Part shown: in pieces, positions 18,158-28,600 of the stretch
How positions within the stretch are numbered: position 1 is the stretch's first letter
Layout of the letters: the number at the start of each line of letters is the position of its first letter
Origin: Candidatus Uabimicrobium amorphum
GTDB lineage: Bacteria > Planctomycetota > Uabimicrobiia > Uabimicrobiales > Uabimicrobiaceae
Length of the DNA: 64,000 bases
Reading direction: 5' to 3'
Assembly (NCBI RefSeq): GCF_009002475.1
Contig: NZ_AP019860.1
Location: 3,782,001 to 3,846,000, forward strand
Notes under the pieces: model-generated
Told to the model about the DNA's origin: nothing
Seen by the model: only the letters and a program-made list of their open reading frames with translations
Database searches by the model: none
Made by a program: the position numbers and the translations under genes

Positions 18158-18565
18158 CTAATTCTTACTCTGCAAAGCCTCCAAACCCACACGTAATAAG
18201 TCAATTACCGTTACAATACCAATGAGCCTACCCTTATCCATAATAGGAAAAGCACCAAACTTAGTGTCAATGGCATCTTGCATTAACTTTACCACTTCAT
18301 CACCTGGATTAAAAATAACCGGATTAGGTGTCATGAGGTCTTTTACTTTTATCTCCGACCACATCTTAAAGTTGTCGTCTTCGTCGGTCAAATTTGCTAA
18401 ATTGATAGGTATCCCACGATTCGAAATAATCCCGACAACACTCTCGCCATCCATGACCACAAGGTGGCGAATTTCTTTTTGATTCATATCTTTCATTGCT
18501 TGGCTGACTAAGGCATCGCTAGCAATTGTCTGAACATTTTTGTTCATAATCGTTGAAATATTCAT
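18158..18565 (-). CDS. Two-CBS-domain protein
   Basis: 135 residues, a stand-alone CBS pair (Bateman module). First CBS at about 1-60 (MNKNVQTIASDALVSQAMKD, HLVVMDGESVVGIISNRG) and second at about 72-130 (VKDLMTPNPVIFNPGDEVVK, GAFPIMDKGRLIGIVTVIDL). Such proteins bind adenine nucleotides and sense energy state, often acting on partner enzymes. Two ATGs lie close; I chose 18565 because AAAGGA then has 5-base spacing, whereas the one at 18571 directly abuts it. A second, unrelated-length CBS protein lies at 48453. Confidence 0.9.
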   Translation of the reverse strand: MNISTIMNKNVQTIASDALVSQAMKDMNQKEIRHLVVMDGESVVGIISNRGIPINLANLTDEDDNFKMWSEIKVKDLMTPNPVIFNPGDEVVKLMQDAIDTKFGAFPIMDKGRLIGIVTVIDLLRVGLEALQSKN

Positions 18566-18622
18566 AATCATCCTTTGCAAGATAGAATATTGTAGTTTAC
18601 TATGCGTATTCTATTTTCACTA

Positions 18623-19393
18623 TTAATCCACAGAATTTCTACATATTAATGTAAAAGTCCTGTGCAATATCTGCTGCGGATCTTCCGGGAACTGCTCTGC
18701 CATAATAGATTTCAGTTCACCGTCAAACATCTCCACTTTTTCAGGTGACAAACTCGCCCCAACTCCGGCACTGGCGCGTATTCTACCACGCCACGCTTCG
18801 TGTGTGTAGGTAACCAAAGTATCAAAAGTATACGACTCAATATCACAAAATCCTGCGGTAGCCACATCGGTAAACCACTGTGGGTATACACCAGTTCCGC
18901 CGTTCATGCTCCATTGGGAATTGTACTTTAAAATAAGTTTCTCCGTCACGTCCACAAGATTGCCTACAATGGGAAGCCAATCGAAATGCGCAATCACCAA
19001 AACACCTTTGGGCTTTAGTACACTTCTTATTTTACGCGCAACGGTACTACGGTCAAACCAATGCCAACATTGCCCCGCGGTAACACAATCGAAACTTTGC
19101 GCAGCAAAATTCATTTCTTCTGCACGACCAACAACATAGTCAATATGCAAATTCTCTGCGGCATCTAAACCTTTTGCTTGTTCAATTAATTCTTGCGATA
19201 CATCCAAACCTGTTACAATAGATTTCTGCCGCGCAAAACCTCTTGCCAATGTTCCGGTTCCCGTTCCAATATCCAGAATCTTTTGATTTTGTGTTCCAAT
19301 AGCAAAATGTTGAATGCGATCAAAAAACTGCGGTGGAAAACCAGCACGATGTTTTGCGTAGTCCTCAGAAGTAAGTCCAAAATTAACTTCCAT
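18623..19393 (-). CDS. Class I SAM-dependent methyltransferase (Methyltransf_11 type)
   Basis: 256 residues from the ATG at 19393 with GGAG upstream. SAM-binding motif I is KILDIGTGTGTLARGFA near residue 45, the acidic motif II GLDVSQELIEQAK, and CVTAGQCWHWFDR plus LKPKGVLVIAHF form motifs III-IV. The N-terminus DYAKHRAGFPPQFFDRI is typical of small-molecule methyltransferases of this group. The acceptor cannot be predicted. It lies upstream of the CBS gene on the same strand with a 57-base gap. Confidence 0.87.
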   Translation of the reverse strand: MEVNFGLTSEDYAKHRAGFPPQFFDRIQHFAIGTQNQKILDIGTGTGTLARGFARQKSIVTGLDVSQELIEQAKGLDAAENLHIDYVVGRAEEMNFAAQSFDCVTAGQCWHWFDRSTVARKIRSVLKPKGVLVIAHFDWLPIVGNLVDVTEKLILKYNSQWSMNGGTGVYPQWFTDVATAGFCDIESYTFDTLVTYTHEAWRGRIRASAGVGASLSPEKVEMFDGELKSIMAEQFPEDPQQILHRTFTLICRNSVD

Positions 19394-19459
19394 ATACGCT
19401 CCTTCTATCACAAACAGATCTCTCGTCTTCGTAAGGCTTAAATATTATGAATGCTTACA

Positions 19460-19774
19460 TTAATCACTTTTGGGTGTAGACCGCGGAAGTTTAGGTATTT
19501 TTTTCGTTTGGCTGGTTTCGGTAACTTTGATGATTTTGAGCTCTAATAATTTGCCCAAAAACGCTGTTGTTTCGTCGTAACAATCTTTATCTGTAATGTC
19601 AAAGTCTCTTTCTAAAACTTTGCAGATATTGTTGATGGTGATTGTTTTTGCCGTCAATTCCCAAATTCTATTTCCCATTGCGTGAGCACCACTGTCCATC
19701 GCAGCAATGTCACTTTGCGCTTTCTCTACATCGATCCCTTCTTCACGGCATACAACAGTTGTGTATCTTAGCAT
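19460..19774 (-). CDS. PqqD-like peptide chaperone-fold protein
   Basis: 104 residues. The pattern AAMDSGAHAMGNRIWELTAK... followed by TINNICKVLERDFDITDK and ETTAFLGKLLELKIIKV matches PqqD-type domains (winged helix that delivers a precursor peptide to a radical SAM enzyme). The N-terminus holds a cysteine (VVCREEG). No radical SAM enzyme or obvious precursor peptide lies nearby, so a RiPP role is not supported by context. AAAGGA precedes the ATG. Confidence 0.6.
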   Translation of the reverse strand: MLRYTTVVCREEGIDVEKAQSDIAAMDSGAHAMGNRIWELTAKTITINNICKVLERDFDITDKDCYDETTAFLGKLLELKIIKVTETSQTKKIPKLPRSTPKSD

Positions 19775-19870
19775 TTTTTGTTTCCTTTACTATCGACCTT
19801 AATCTTCGGTAAATTTTTATAAAATATTACCAAAAAACCCCAAAGAATACAAAGTTTTCGCCATACGCAA

Positions 19871-21889
19871 CTATTTGTTTTTTTTCATCTGCGCTTTTAC
19901 ATTCTTTATTCTTTCTTCCAAACCTGTAGTATAACTTGGGTTTAACTCCATCGATTTTTTCCATTTTTGTATACATTCGTCCAAACGACCTAGTGCATGA
20001 AGAACATTACCTTCCAACAAGTATGCATCCGCAAAATTCGGTTGCAATTCTTTTATTTTTTTTATATCGAGCAACGCATCGTCGAACTTTCTCAATATAT
20101 AGTATATAGTCGCCCGTTTTAAGTACGCATCGACAAAAGAAGTATCCATTGTGATGACATGACTAAAATCCGCAAGAGCCTTTTGATATTTTTTCTGTTG
20201 AAAATAAACAAGACCGCGCGAACTGTAAAAATCAATGCGTGGTTCCAGTTCAATGGCTCTTGTGTAAAGTTCTATCACTCGGTTGAAATGACGAAAATAA
20301 TAGTGATATCTCGCTAAACTAATATATGGTTCTGGAACAAGGGGATTTAAAGAGCGCGCTTTCTTCAAATCTTTTAGAGCCTTTTCGAACTCCTTCAATT
20401 CAAAATAAACAAGACCGCGGTTGTTAAAAGCGGTAGAGGAATATGGTTTAAGTTCGATTGCTTTGCTAAAGTTTGCAATAGCTGGAAGATATTTTTTCTG
20501 AACCTGATATACATTTCCTACATTTTCATATGCATAGGCAATGGGTTTGATTTTTAGTGCCTGTTTGAATTTTTCTAGGGCAAGGTCGTATTTATTTAAA
20601 ATAAAATAACAATTTCCCAAAGTGTTGTAAGCGTGTGCCGAAGGAGTAATTTTCACAGCACGATTTAGATATTTAATGGCTTCCTCGTATTGCTGCAATT
20701 TATAGTAGCTAAACCCCATGTTGTTGTACGCAGATGATTCTTTGAAGCCAAGTTCCACTGCTTTTTTAAAATCAACAATCGATTTTTGGTATTCTTTCAA
20801 TTCGAGGTAAATCGATCCTCTGCGAAAATATAAATCGTCGTCATCAAGTCCTTCCGCAATTACTTTGTTGCATACCTCAAGAGCTTTTGTATACGCTTGT
20901 AAACCATAAAGCTGACTGATCCGACTCGCATAGTCCACCGCTTTTTGTTCATCTAAAGAAGATTTCCTTATGTACAATAAAATAGAGACAATGATTAAAC
21001 CACACAAAATATACCACTTGGCTTTATTAAGCTGTTTCCAAAACTTCCCCGAAGCGACAAAACGTTTTTTGTTAATGTTTTTCAATTGATCTAGCATGAC
21101 AGCGACAGAAGAAGTTCGAATAACACTATCTTTTTCCAAGGAAAGATCTATAATTTTTGCGAGCTTGTGAAGATAATCTTTATCGGAAGAAATCGTTTCG
21201 GAAATAAGCGGCAATTTTTTGCGATGTATATTCATTAACGTATTAATAATGCGCGAGCCACAAAATGGTGACTGTGTCTCCCAATTCAAGAATTGATAAA
21301 ACATCACGCCTAAACTAAAAACATCGCTGTTTGCCGCAACGCGGCCGTTTATTTGTTCCGGGCTGATATAGCCTGCGGTACCTATCACCTCATTGGTTTG
21401 TGTAATCGCTGTCAGTTCTTTGTTTACCATCTTGGCAATACCAAGATCAAGAAGAACAGGGCGGTATTCATTCCCCACAAGCATTATATTTTCAGGTTTT
21501 ATGTCGCGGTGTACAATTCCGTATTCGTGTAGAACGGTAACCGCCTTACAGATTTCAGTGATGATGTTGAGTTGTTCGTCTAGGCCAATATGCGAAGGTT
21601 TTTTTTCAATCAATTTATCAAGAGTTATCCCCTGTATATATTGCATTACAATAAAATATCGACCTTCTATAGAAAAATACTCCAATCCTCGTACAACATT
21701 GACACTATTTATTTTGTGTAGAAAGGAAAATTCGCGTTCGATTCTCTTTATATCTCGCCGTGTAGACACCTGACATTCTTTTATCGCAACATTCTTTTTA
21801 CTGTGGGTATCTGTAGCAAAATATACACGCCCCATCCCTCCTTCCCCAAGTATTTTTCGTAATTCATAACGATTATTGAGTAGTTCCAT
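19871..21889 (-). CDS. Ser/Thr protein kinase with membrane helix and TPR tail
   Basis: 672 residues. Kinase domain 8-280: glycine loop LGEGGMGRVY, Lys37 in VAIK, HRDIKPEN with Asp129, DLG (148-150) in place of DFG, GTAGYISPEQ. One transmembrane helix at about 297-313 (WYILCGLIIVSILLYI). About nine TPRs follow (AYNNMGFSYYKLQQYEEAIK and similar), expected outside the cytoplasm. DLG is common in planctomycete and related kinases and is probably active. Upstream signal is weak. Hanks kinases with TPR sensor parts phosphorylate their own or partner FHA-type proteins; targets unknown. Confidence 0.93.
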   Translation of the reverse strand: MELLNNRYELRKILGEGGMGRVYFATDTHSKKNVAIKECQVSTRRDIKRIEREFSFLHKINSVNVVRGLEYFSIEGRYFIVMQYIQGITLDKLIEKKPSHIGLDEQLNIITEICKAVTVLHEYGIVHRDIKPENIMLVGNEYRPVLLDLGIAKMVNKELTAITQTNEVIGTAGYISPEQINGRVAANSDVFSLGVMFYQFLNWETQSPFCGSRIINTLMNIHRKKLPLISETISSDKDYLHKLAKIIDLSLEKDSVIRTSSVAVMLDQLKNINKKRFVASGKFWKQLNKAKWYILCGLIIVSILLYIRKSSLDEQKAVDYASRISQLYGLQAYTKALEVCNKVIAEGLDDDDLYFRRGSIYLELKEYQKSIVDFKKAVELGFKESSAYNNMGFSYYKLQQYEEAIKYLNRAVKITPSAHAYNTLGNCYFILNKYDLALEKFKQALKIKPIAYAYENVGNVYQVQKKYLPAIANFSKAIELKPYSSTAFNNRGLVYFELKEFEKALKDLKKARSLNPLVPEPYISLARYHYYFRHFNRVIELYTRAIELEPRIDFYSSRGLVYFQQKKYQKALADFSHVITMDTSFVDAYLKRATIYYILRKFDDALLDIKKIKELQPNFADAYLLEGNVLHALGRLDECIQKWKKSMELNPSYTTGLEERIKNVKAQMKKNK

Positions 21890-22007
21890 AGTTTCACTAC
21901 TTTTGTAAAAGTTTTATTCGAATAAAGAACACATATGATATACATATAAATTATAACTAAATTGCATGCCATCATTACATAAATTTAATAAATTTCGCTA
22001 ATAATTG

Positions 22008-22787
22008 TTAAAAAGCAAACTCTATAATAATAGGAAAATGATCTGAAGGATAACGATTTTGATATCGCGCACCATCTATTTCACAATTGCGTACATCAAT
22101 TTGTTGATTGATCAGTATATGATCAATCACAAGTCCATTTTTCACTCCCACAAAATCGTGAAACGTTCCCGGCTTCTTTATCTGGGGATAAACTGTTGCC
22201 CATGCCGATCGAAGAAAATCATCATAGCACAACTCTCTCACCGCTTCTCCGCGCAGAGATTCATTAAAGTCGCCACAAAGTACAACGGGAAATTCCGCAG
22301 ACACATTCTCAATATGATGGCGAATTAATTTCGCCGCATTTTTTCTAGCCGCCGTCGACTTATGATCAAGATGTGTATTGAAAACATATAAATCGCGATC
22401 GTGTTGCACATGGTGCATTTTTGCCCAAGTGCATATACGTGGAAGTGCAGTATTCCAAGACCGTGAACCTGGTTGGTGAGGAGTGTCGCTCAACCAAAAC
22501 GTATTATTCTCTTTCCATTGCCATTCATGGTGATGATACAAAATAGCACAGTGCTCTCCCGCCCCGCAACCATCGTCACGTCCGACTCCTAAACGCGACC
22601 ATCCTCCTAAATGTTGTTGAATATAATCGAGCTGAAAATTAAGCGCTTCCTGAACCAGAATAATACTTGCTCGCGATTTTTGTATGACTTCCACTACAGC
22701 ACTCGCTCTTTTTTCCCAGTTATTAGCGCCGTCATTGGCCGAAGCATAGCGAATATTAAAAGACATTATACGAAACAATTGTGACAT
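22008..22787 (-). CDS. Endonuclease/exonuclease/phosphatase family protein
   Basis: 259 residues of the DNase I-like fold: MSFNIRYA (first metal-site Asn), ILVQEALN (metal Glu), VFNTHLDH, VVLCGDFNES, IDHILINQ and YPSDHFPIIIEF (terminal Asp-His). All catalytic motifs are present and the order is normal. No signal peptide, so cytosolic. Members cleave phosphodiesters in DNA, phosphoinositides or sphingomyelin; relatives with this ending are often annotated simply as hydrolases. AGGAT precedes the ATG at 22787. Confidence 0.9.
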   Translation of the reverse strand: MSQLFRIMSFNIRYASANDGANNWEKRASAVVEVIQKSRASIILVQEALNFQLDYIQQHLGGWSRLGVGRDDGCGAGEHCAILYHHHEWQWKENNTFWLSDTPHQPGSRSWNTALPRICTWAKMHHVQHDRDLYVFNTHLDHKSTAARKNAAKLIRHHIENVSAEFPVVLCGDFNESLRGEAVRELCYDDFLRSAWATVYPQIKKPGTFHDFVGVKNGLVIDHILINQQIDVRNCEIDGARYQNRYPSDHFPIIIEFAF

Positions 22788-22810
22788 GACTTTATCCTCA
22801 TAATTTTATT

Positions 22811-23251
22811 TTAGTTATCCGAAGACAAATAATCTTTCAAACTCGACTTGATAAAGTAATTCCATCCTTGCAAACCGCTCTCGCGACTAAGTTCGGGGAC
22901 ATCTTTTGGAAAGTTATCCAATCCCACATGTGTTACCTTCAGCGAAGAACGTTGTTCATCCCCAGAAAGCGCAAAAGTCACAAACGACTCTCCACTATAT
23001 CCTTCGTAACACCAATGATAAACAATCTTCTCTCTAGGCACGACCTCTGTCAGTTTCCACAGATGCACGAAGTTTTTATTTTCGTCTATTTGCACATTAA
23101 ATCTTGTCGAAAATCCCACCTGTGGCTCAAAAGACTCGATGTCCTGAAAAAACCACTTCTTCATTTGCTCTGCGACAGTAATAGCGCTCCACAAACACTC
23201 AACAGAAGTTTCAAAATCTTGCTCCACAACAACTGGCGTACTCTCATTCAT
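22811..23251 (-). CDS. SRPBCC/AHSA1-domain protein
   Basis: 146 residues from the ATG at 23251, with AGGAG upstream; the frame runs five codons further without need. VEQDFETSVECLWSAITVAEQMKKWFF starts the helix-grip fold, and VPREKIVYHWCYEGYSGESFVTFAL with LKVTHVGLDNFP matches the Activator of Hsp90 ATPase homologue 1-like group. These are small ligand-binding proteins; none has a fixed function. It is 23 bases upstream of the hydrolase gene and 34 bases downstream of the beta-propeller gene, so three genes may share a transcript. Confidence 0.85.
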   Translation of the reverse strand: MNESTPVVVEQDFETSVECLWSAITVAEQMKKWFFQDIESFEPQVGFSTRFNVQIDENKNFVHLWKLTEVVPREKIVYHWCYEGYSGESFVTFALSGDEQRSSLKVTHVGLDNFPKDVPELSRESGLQGWNYFIKSSLKDYLSSDN

Positions 23252-23285
23252 ATCAACTCTCCTCAACTAAATGAATTCGCAATCA

Positions 23286-24743
23286 TCATTTCCGTAAATC
23301 ATAACACAACAATCGCGGTTTACTTTGATCCAATCCGCGATCATTTTGACACACATACAACAAACCGCGACTCAAAGAAGGCATACTCCATGTTTCACGT
23401 GCAGCAAAAAGGTGTGTACGTTGCAATTCTGTGTACTTTTGTGGATTTAAGTCTAACCACACTAAATGCCCATATTGTCCGAGCAACAAACAACGACCGT
23501 CAACAAGGATCATCGAAGCCAGCGCTGGAGGCAAACGCAATGTACGTTGTCCGCGTTTGGTCGTTACTTTTACCGGCCATTTCGGTTCATAACGCCACAT
23601 CTCTTTTCCTGTCTTCGCTTCAATACAAACCAATGGTGCATTTGCTGGTCCATGACCATCGATCCCATAAAGATAGCCGTCTTTATAAATGGCCGTCATA
23701 AAATGTGTCTGTAGTTTTTTGTTTTTCCACTGCACGCGATATTTGTTGTTTTTATCCACGCGCAAAAGTACTTGGCCCGCCCCATAACATTCCGACAAAT
23801 AAATATTGTTATCTATCACCAAAGGAGAAGAAGCGTTTACCGAAGTATAACGCCTAGCACGCCATGGGAAACGCACAACAACTTCGCCGTTTTGTGGCTT
23901 AATCACCAAAAGTCCGCCATGGGCTGGGCGACTTTCACCGCCAGCAAAAACGCAGATATAACGTTTGCCGTGAATGTTTGCCGCAATAGGTGATGCGTAA
24001 CTAGCGCCCCACTCTTTTTCGCAACCCCAAATCATTTTTCCACTACGTTTATCAAATGCAGCAACGCACGGCCCCTCTTCTCCCCCAAGGTTAATCACTA
24101 ACAAATTTTGTTCCAACACAGGGGTAGAACCCACACCAAAAAAACAAGAACGTAAGTTAAATTCTTTATCCAAATCACGCTCCCACAATACTTGTCCCGA
24201 CACTAAATGTAAACAGTGCAATTTACCTTCGACACCAAGAGTATACACATATTCACCGTCACTAATTGGTTGACAACGTGGCCCGTTCCCAAAACCATAG
24301 CGATCGCGGTAATTGACAGCATACGCGAACTTCCAAAAACGTTTGCCATTCTCGGCATGCAAGCACTCCACAACCTCTTGTTCGCGAATACGGTGGAAAA
24401 GTATGACGCGCTTCCCTATAACAGCGACAGCCGCATAACCCTGGCCTTTACGCACCTCCCATATTGGTTTTAAATTGTCTTTCGCAAATGTATCATTCAA
24501 ATGTGTCTCTGTAGACACCCCATTTTGCATCGGTCCCAAAAACGTATCCCAATCGTGCGTTGTGGCGTTTTTATGCAACGGTTTAGGGCTACGGTAAATG
24601 GTCAATTCAAGCTGTTTAACAGGAGAGCGCGGTGGTAGATCTTTTATTTTGTATACTTTGGGAACCGCTGGATCGGTAAATAAAATATTGGATTGCGAAT
24701 ACAAAAGAGTGCTCAAGATAATTACAAGTACGACATTTTTCAT
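23286..24743 (-). CDS. Secreted PQQ-like beta-propeller protein
   Basis: 485 residues from the ATG at 24743 (AAGGTG site; signal peptide MKNVVLVIILSTLLYSQSN). The rest is a beta-propeller of pyrroloquinoline-quinone-dehydrogenase type with blade motifs HAENGKRFWKF, HLVSGQVLWERDL, DKRSGKMIWGCE and EAKTGKEMWRYE. No enzyme domain is fused. In planctomycetes such proteins are abundant and of uncertain role. The promoter region holds a 13-bp inverted repeat at 24804-24833, and a TetR gene lies upstream on the same strand. Confidence 0.87.
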   Translation of the reverse strand: MKNVVLVIILSTLLYSQSNILFTDPAVPKVYKIKDLPPRSPVKQLELTIYRSPKPLHKNATTHDWDTFLGPMQNGVSTETHLNDTFAKDNLKPIWEVRKGQGYAAVAVIGKRVILFHRIREQEVVECLHAENGKRFWKFAYAVNYRDRYGFGNGPRCQPISDGEYVYTLGVEGKLHCLHLVSGQVLWERDLDKEFNLRSCFFGVGSTPVLEQNLLVINLGGEEGPCVAAFDKRSGKMIWGCEKEWGASYASPIAANIHGKRYICVFAGGESRPAHGGLLVIKPQNGEVVVRFPWRARRYTSVNASSPLVIDNNIYLSECYGAGQVLLRVDKNNKYRVQWKNKKLQTHFMTAIYKDGYLYGIDGHGPANAPLVCIEAKTGKEMWRYEPKWPVKVTTKRGQRTLRLPPALASMILVDGRCLLLGQYGHLVWLDLNPQKYTELQRTHLFAARETWSMPSLSRGLLYVCQNDRGLDQSKPRLLCYDLRK

Positions 24744-24803
24744 TTTACACACCTTATCAAAATACATTTGACATTTTTTCTGTGGTTGTTATAATTACAA
24801 AAA

Positions 24804-24833
24804 CACAAGTAAGTAAACACTTACTTACTTGTG
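24804..24833. promoter_or_regulatory. Inverted repeat, candidate TetR operator
   Basis: Perfect 13-bp arms CACAAGTAAGTAA and TTACTTACTTGTG separated by ACAC. It lies 61 bases upstream of the start of the beta-propeller gene and 33 bases after the tetR stop. On the minus strand, TTTACT (inside the repeat) and TATAAC 18 bases on could be the promoter, so a bound regulator would block it. The 8-mer CACAAGTA recurs at 25628-25635 before the polyketide synthase. Operator role is inferred. Confidence 0.45.
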
Positions 24834-24866
24834 AAGCAATGCAAAAAATAATATTCTATAGCGGAA

Positions 24867-25574
24867 TTACACCGCAGAGTTTTGTGAAAATAAATCTTCG
24901 ATATAGTCCTGAAGTTGTTGTGGCTCGTAATGATCGCGAATGACTTGTTCTTTCAATCCAAGTCCGCGTAACGCAAAAATAACCGCATCATGGAAAGAGT
25001 TTTTGATACTACCTTCAAAGGCCAACTCTTTATCGGAAAGGTCAAAAATAGTCATCATTGCGGCAACAGAGTACACACACCATATGAGATTATCAACCGC
25101 AGCAGTTGTTTCTGTTATGTGATTTTGCGATTTTAAATATTTATAATACTGACGGATAGCTTGAATACACGGTAACACACTACTGTGATGAAATTTTTCA
25201 ATAAGCTGACCATCTTCAAGAATACTGTAAACGAATAAGCGGTGGGAAATACCTTTGTATTTACGTTTCAGGGGTGTCGCAAAGACAACTACGTACATCA
25301 AAAAGTACACCGACGAAATAAAAGCAAAGATGGAGTTTTTTTGTTTGAGAACAATACTACCCACTTCACTACCTTCTTCGATACAGAAATCATTTATTGC
25401 GGCATAAATTGCCATTTTATTAGGAAAATGTTTGTAGAGCAGTGCTTCGGAAACGTCGGCTTGCGTTGCGATATCTTTTGTTGTAGTACCATTATAACCT
25501 TTATGAGCAAAACAAATGAGCGCCGCTTCTAAAATCATTGTGCGTCTTTGTTGTTTAGAGTATCGTTTTTTCAT
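24867..25574 (-). CDS. TetR-family transcriptional regulator
   Basis: 235 residues. N-terminal helix-turn-helix of TetR: MILEAALICFAHKGYNGTTTKDIATQADVSEALLYKHFPNK is the standard pattern, residues 12-53. The ligand-binding part is all-helical with a membrane-like stretch near 85-100 (FAFISSVYFLMYVVVFAT), suggesting a hydrophobic ligand. It diverges from the polyketide synthase gene with 86 bases between starts, and so probably represses that operon and itself. Left arm of an 8-bp inverted repeat (25573-25580 / 25598-25605) overlaps its start codon. Confidence 0.9.
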   Translation of the reverse strand: MKKRYSKQQRRTMILEAALICFAHKGYNGTTTKDIATQADVSEALLYKHFPNKMAIYAAINDFCIEEGSEVGSIVLKQKNSIFAFISSVYFLMYVVVFATPLKRKYKGISHRLFVYSILEDGQLIEKFHHSSVLPCIQAIRQYYKYLKSQNHITETTAAVDNLIWCVYSVAAMMTIFDLSDKELAFEGSIKNSFHDAVIFALRGLGLKEQVIRDHYEPQQLQDYIEDLFSQNSAV

Positions 25575-25642
25575 GTCGTACCTGTTTTTAAATTTTTTAC
25601 GACATTATACACCGTAGAAGTTGTAGGCACAAGTAGTCTTGT
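25573..25642. promoter_or_regulatory. tetR / polyketide synthase divergent control region
   Basis: Contains two dyads: ATGTCGTA (25573-25580) with TACGACAT (25598-25605), and ACAAG-TAGT-CTTGT (25629-25642). The second shares CACAAGTA (25628-25635) with the dyad at 24804. The region is the only space for both divergent promoters. Binding by the TetR protein is inferred. Confidence 0.4.
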
Positions 25643-25660
25643 AGTAAGGAAGGGTTCGTT

Positions 25661-28600
25661 ATGGAAATACCTGTTGCTGTTATTGGTATGAGCTGTCGTT
25701 ATCCTGGGGCGGCAAATGTAAAAGAACTATGGGAAAATGTTTTGGCAAAACGTCAACATTTTCGCAAGTTTCCAGAAAAAAGGATGCCTGTCGCTTCATA
25801 TTGCAATGACAATCCTCAAGTGGAAGATACCACAAGCCTAGATATGGCGGCATTCATTGACAATTGGAGTCTGGACCTTACTAAGTGGCGTATTCCACAA
25901 CAAACATATGAAAGTACAGATCCGGTGCACTGGCTCGCGCTAGATTTGGCCGAGCAGGCTCTCAGAAGAATCAATATCCAAGACCAAAAATTACGCGAAA
26001 AAACCGCCGTATATATCGGCAATACCTTAACTGGAGAGTTCACAAGAGCAAGATCTCTACGCTTACGCTGGCCATTTGTAGAGCGCGTTATTTTTGAGGA
26101 AATGCGCAAACAAGATATTGATGAACAACAACAGCAACTATTATTGCAAAATATCAAAAAATCCTTTAAAGGGTTTTTTCCACCGACAAACGAAGATACT
26201 CTTGCAGGAAGTTTATCCAACACCATCGCAGGCCGCATTTGCAACTTCTTTGGTTTCGGTGGCGGAGGTTATACCATTGACGGCGCATGCGCCTCCTCAC
26301 TGTTAGCGGTGGCCACTGCGGTAGAAAAACTGGCAAACGGTGAATTAGATATGGCCATCGCCGGGGGCATAGATATCAGCCTTGACCCTTTTGAAATGGT
26401 CGGTTTTTCGAAAGCCGGGGCATTGGCCACTTCGCGCTTAGCCATTTATGATCAGCGCGCGTGCGGTATGATGCCTGGAGAAGGCGCTGGCATTGTCATT
26501 TTAAAGCGCTTACCACAAGCCATACGTGACAACGACAATATCTACGCAATTGTCCGCGGTTGGGGAGTATCTTCCGATGGCGAAGGTGCAATCACCGCCC
26601 CCAAAGTAGGAGGACAGGTCCGCGCGCTGAGTAGTGCATGGCAACGTGCAAATTACCATGACATCGATTTTGTCGAAGGTCATGGAACAGGCACAACTCT
26701 AGGAGACCGCGTTGAACTGGAGAGTATTCACACTGCGTTACAAGGTATTCGCAACCACACCGAACGCAACTGTGGCGTAACATCATTAAAATCGATCATC
26801 GGTCACACAAAAGCAGCGGCAGGAATAGGTGCCTTTATCAAAACAGTTGCCGCGGTAAATCAACGTGTATTGCCACCCTTTGCCGGATGTGAAAATCCAC
26901 ACAATATTTTTCGTAAAGAAGCACGTAACTTATATCCACTTTGCAACGCCTACTCCCGTGATGAACCAATCAAAGCTGGTGTTTCGGCAATGGGATTTGG
27001 TGGTATTAATGCACATATTGCCTTAGAATCCCCTGACAAGAAAAGTACAGAATTTACCATCGAAAAATCATTGGATTTTTACAACGCCCATACACAAGAT
27101 GCTGAAGTATTCGTCTTTTCCGCATCTTCGCAACAGAATCTATACAAAAAGTGTGAAGAACTCTACCTTCAGGCGCAACAAATTGCCCAATGTGAACTCG
27201 CCGACCTTTCGGCATTCCTTTTTACCAATGTGAATAAACAATACAAAGAACGTTTGGCGATTATCGCTTCCACTCCCAAAGAATTGGCAAAAACCTTAAA
27301 AGACGTCTTAGAATTTTTGCGCAATGAGGCACAACTTCCACACAATGCTTTTTTTGGCAACACCACGCAAAAACCGCGCATCGGATTCATGTTTGCAGGA
27401 CAAGGTAGTCAAAAAATTGCCATGGCTCACAAGCTGTTTATGCGAACAGACGACAAAAAACAGCTACTACAAGTATTGCAAAATGCCCTCGGAGAAAAAA
27501 ATTTCAATACCTGGATAAAAGCACTCTATCCAGACGATACAGCGATGATTGATCACCGCGATAGTTATAGCTCTATTTTAAAACAAACAAAATTTGCTCA
27601 ACCCGCGATTTGTTTCGCAGCGCTTCTACATTTGCGTTTACTCACCAAATTAGGAATCCAACCACATGTCGTATGTGGACATAGTTTGGGGGAACTGGCG
27701 GCACTACATACCGCAGGAGCTTTTGGTGAAAAACAACTACTGGAAATAGCCGCCAATCGCGGTATAGCAATGAGTGGCGAGCATAGCAATGATGGAATGT
27801 TGAGCTTGGGAACAGATAGTGAACACGCGCAACAAATTATCACAAAAGCGCAGTGTCAGTCGCAAGATCCTCTACAACAAAATTACGCCGTTATCGCCAA
27901 TAAAAACCATGCGCAACAAACGGTAATTGCTGGCCATCATCATGCGCTACGTTGTATTAAAGACATTTCTCCGGTAAATGCAATCGTATTACCTGTTTCT
28001 CGCGCTTTTCACAGCAAACTAGTGGAGCCTTGCGCTGCCCAATTTGGCAACATGTGTGCCATCTCTGGCAGCATGTGCACCACTCCGAACAATGCTACAA
28101 ATTTAGATGTCGATTTCATTAGTGGTGTGGATGGAGAGTTACACAGAGATATAAACTCCTGCGAGTATTTACAACACCAAATTCCCGCGCAAGTCGATTT
28201 TGTTTCGCTACTCAACAAAGCCATGGATCGTTGTGACATACTCCTCGAATTAGGTGGAGGACAGGTTTTAAGTAATATTGCCGCCAAAATTCGCAGCGAG
28301 CATTTATGCCTGCCAATAGAAGCCAAGGCGGGTACGAGCTATGACATATGTAAAATTGTTGCGACACTTTTCACCAAAGGTGTCACAATCAATAGCCAAG
28401 TGCTATTCCACAACCGCATTATACATCCTTATGTAGCTCCACAAAAACGCAAATTCCTCATCAATCCATGCGAGCAAGACGCGAATAGCAAATACAAACC
28501 TCAGCAAACAACTACCGCGAAACAACAAGTAATTACCAGTGCAAAACAACCGCTACTCAGTTTACGTGAACGCATTGCCGCACTAACGGGCTTCCCACTA

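Noticed and set aside
19460..19774. PQQ biosynthesis or RiPP locus
   Set aside because: PqqD-like protein and a PQQ-like propeller occur, but no radical SAM enzyme, precursor peptide or pqq genes lie nearby.
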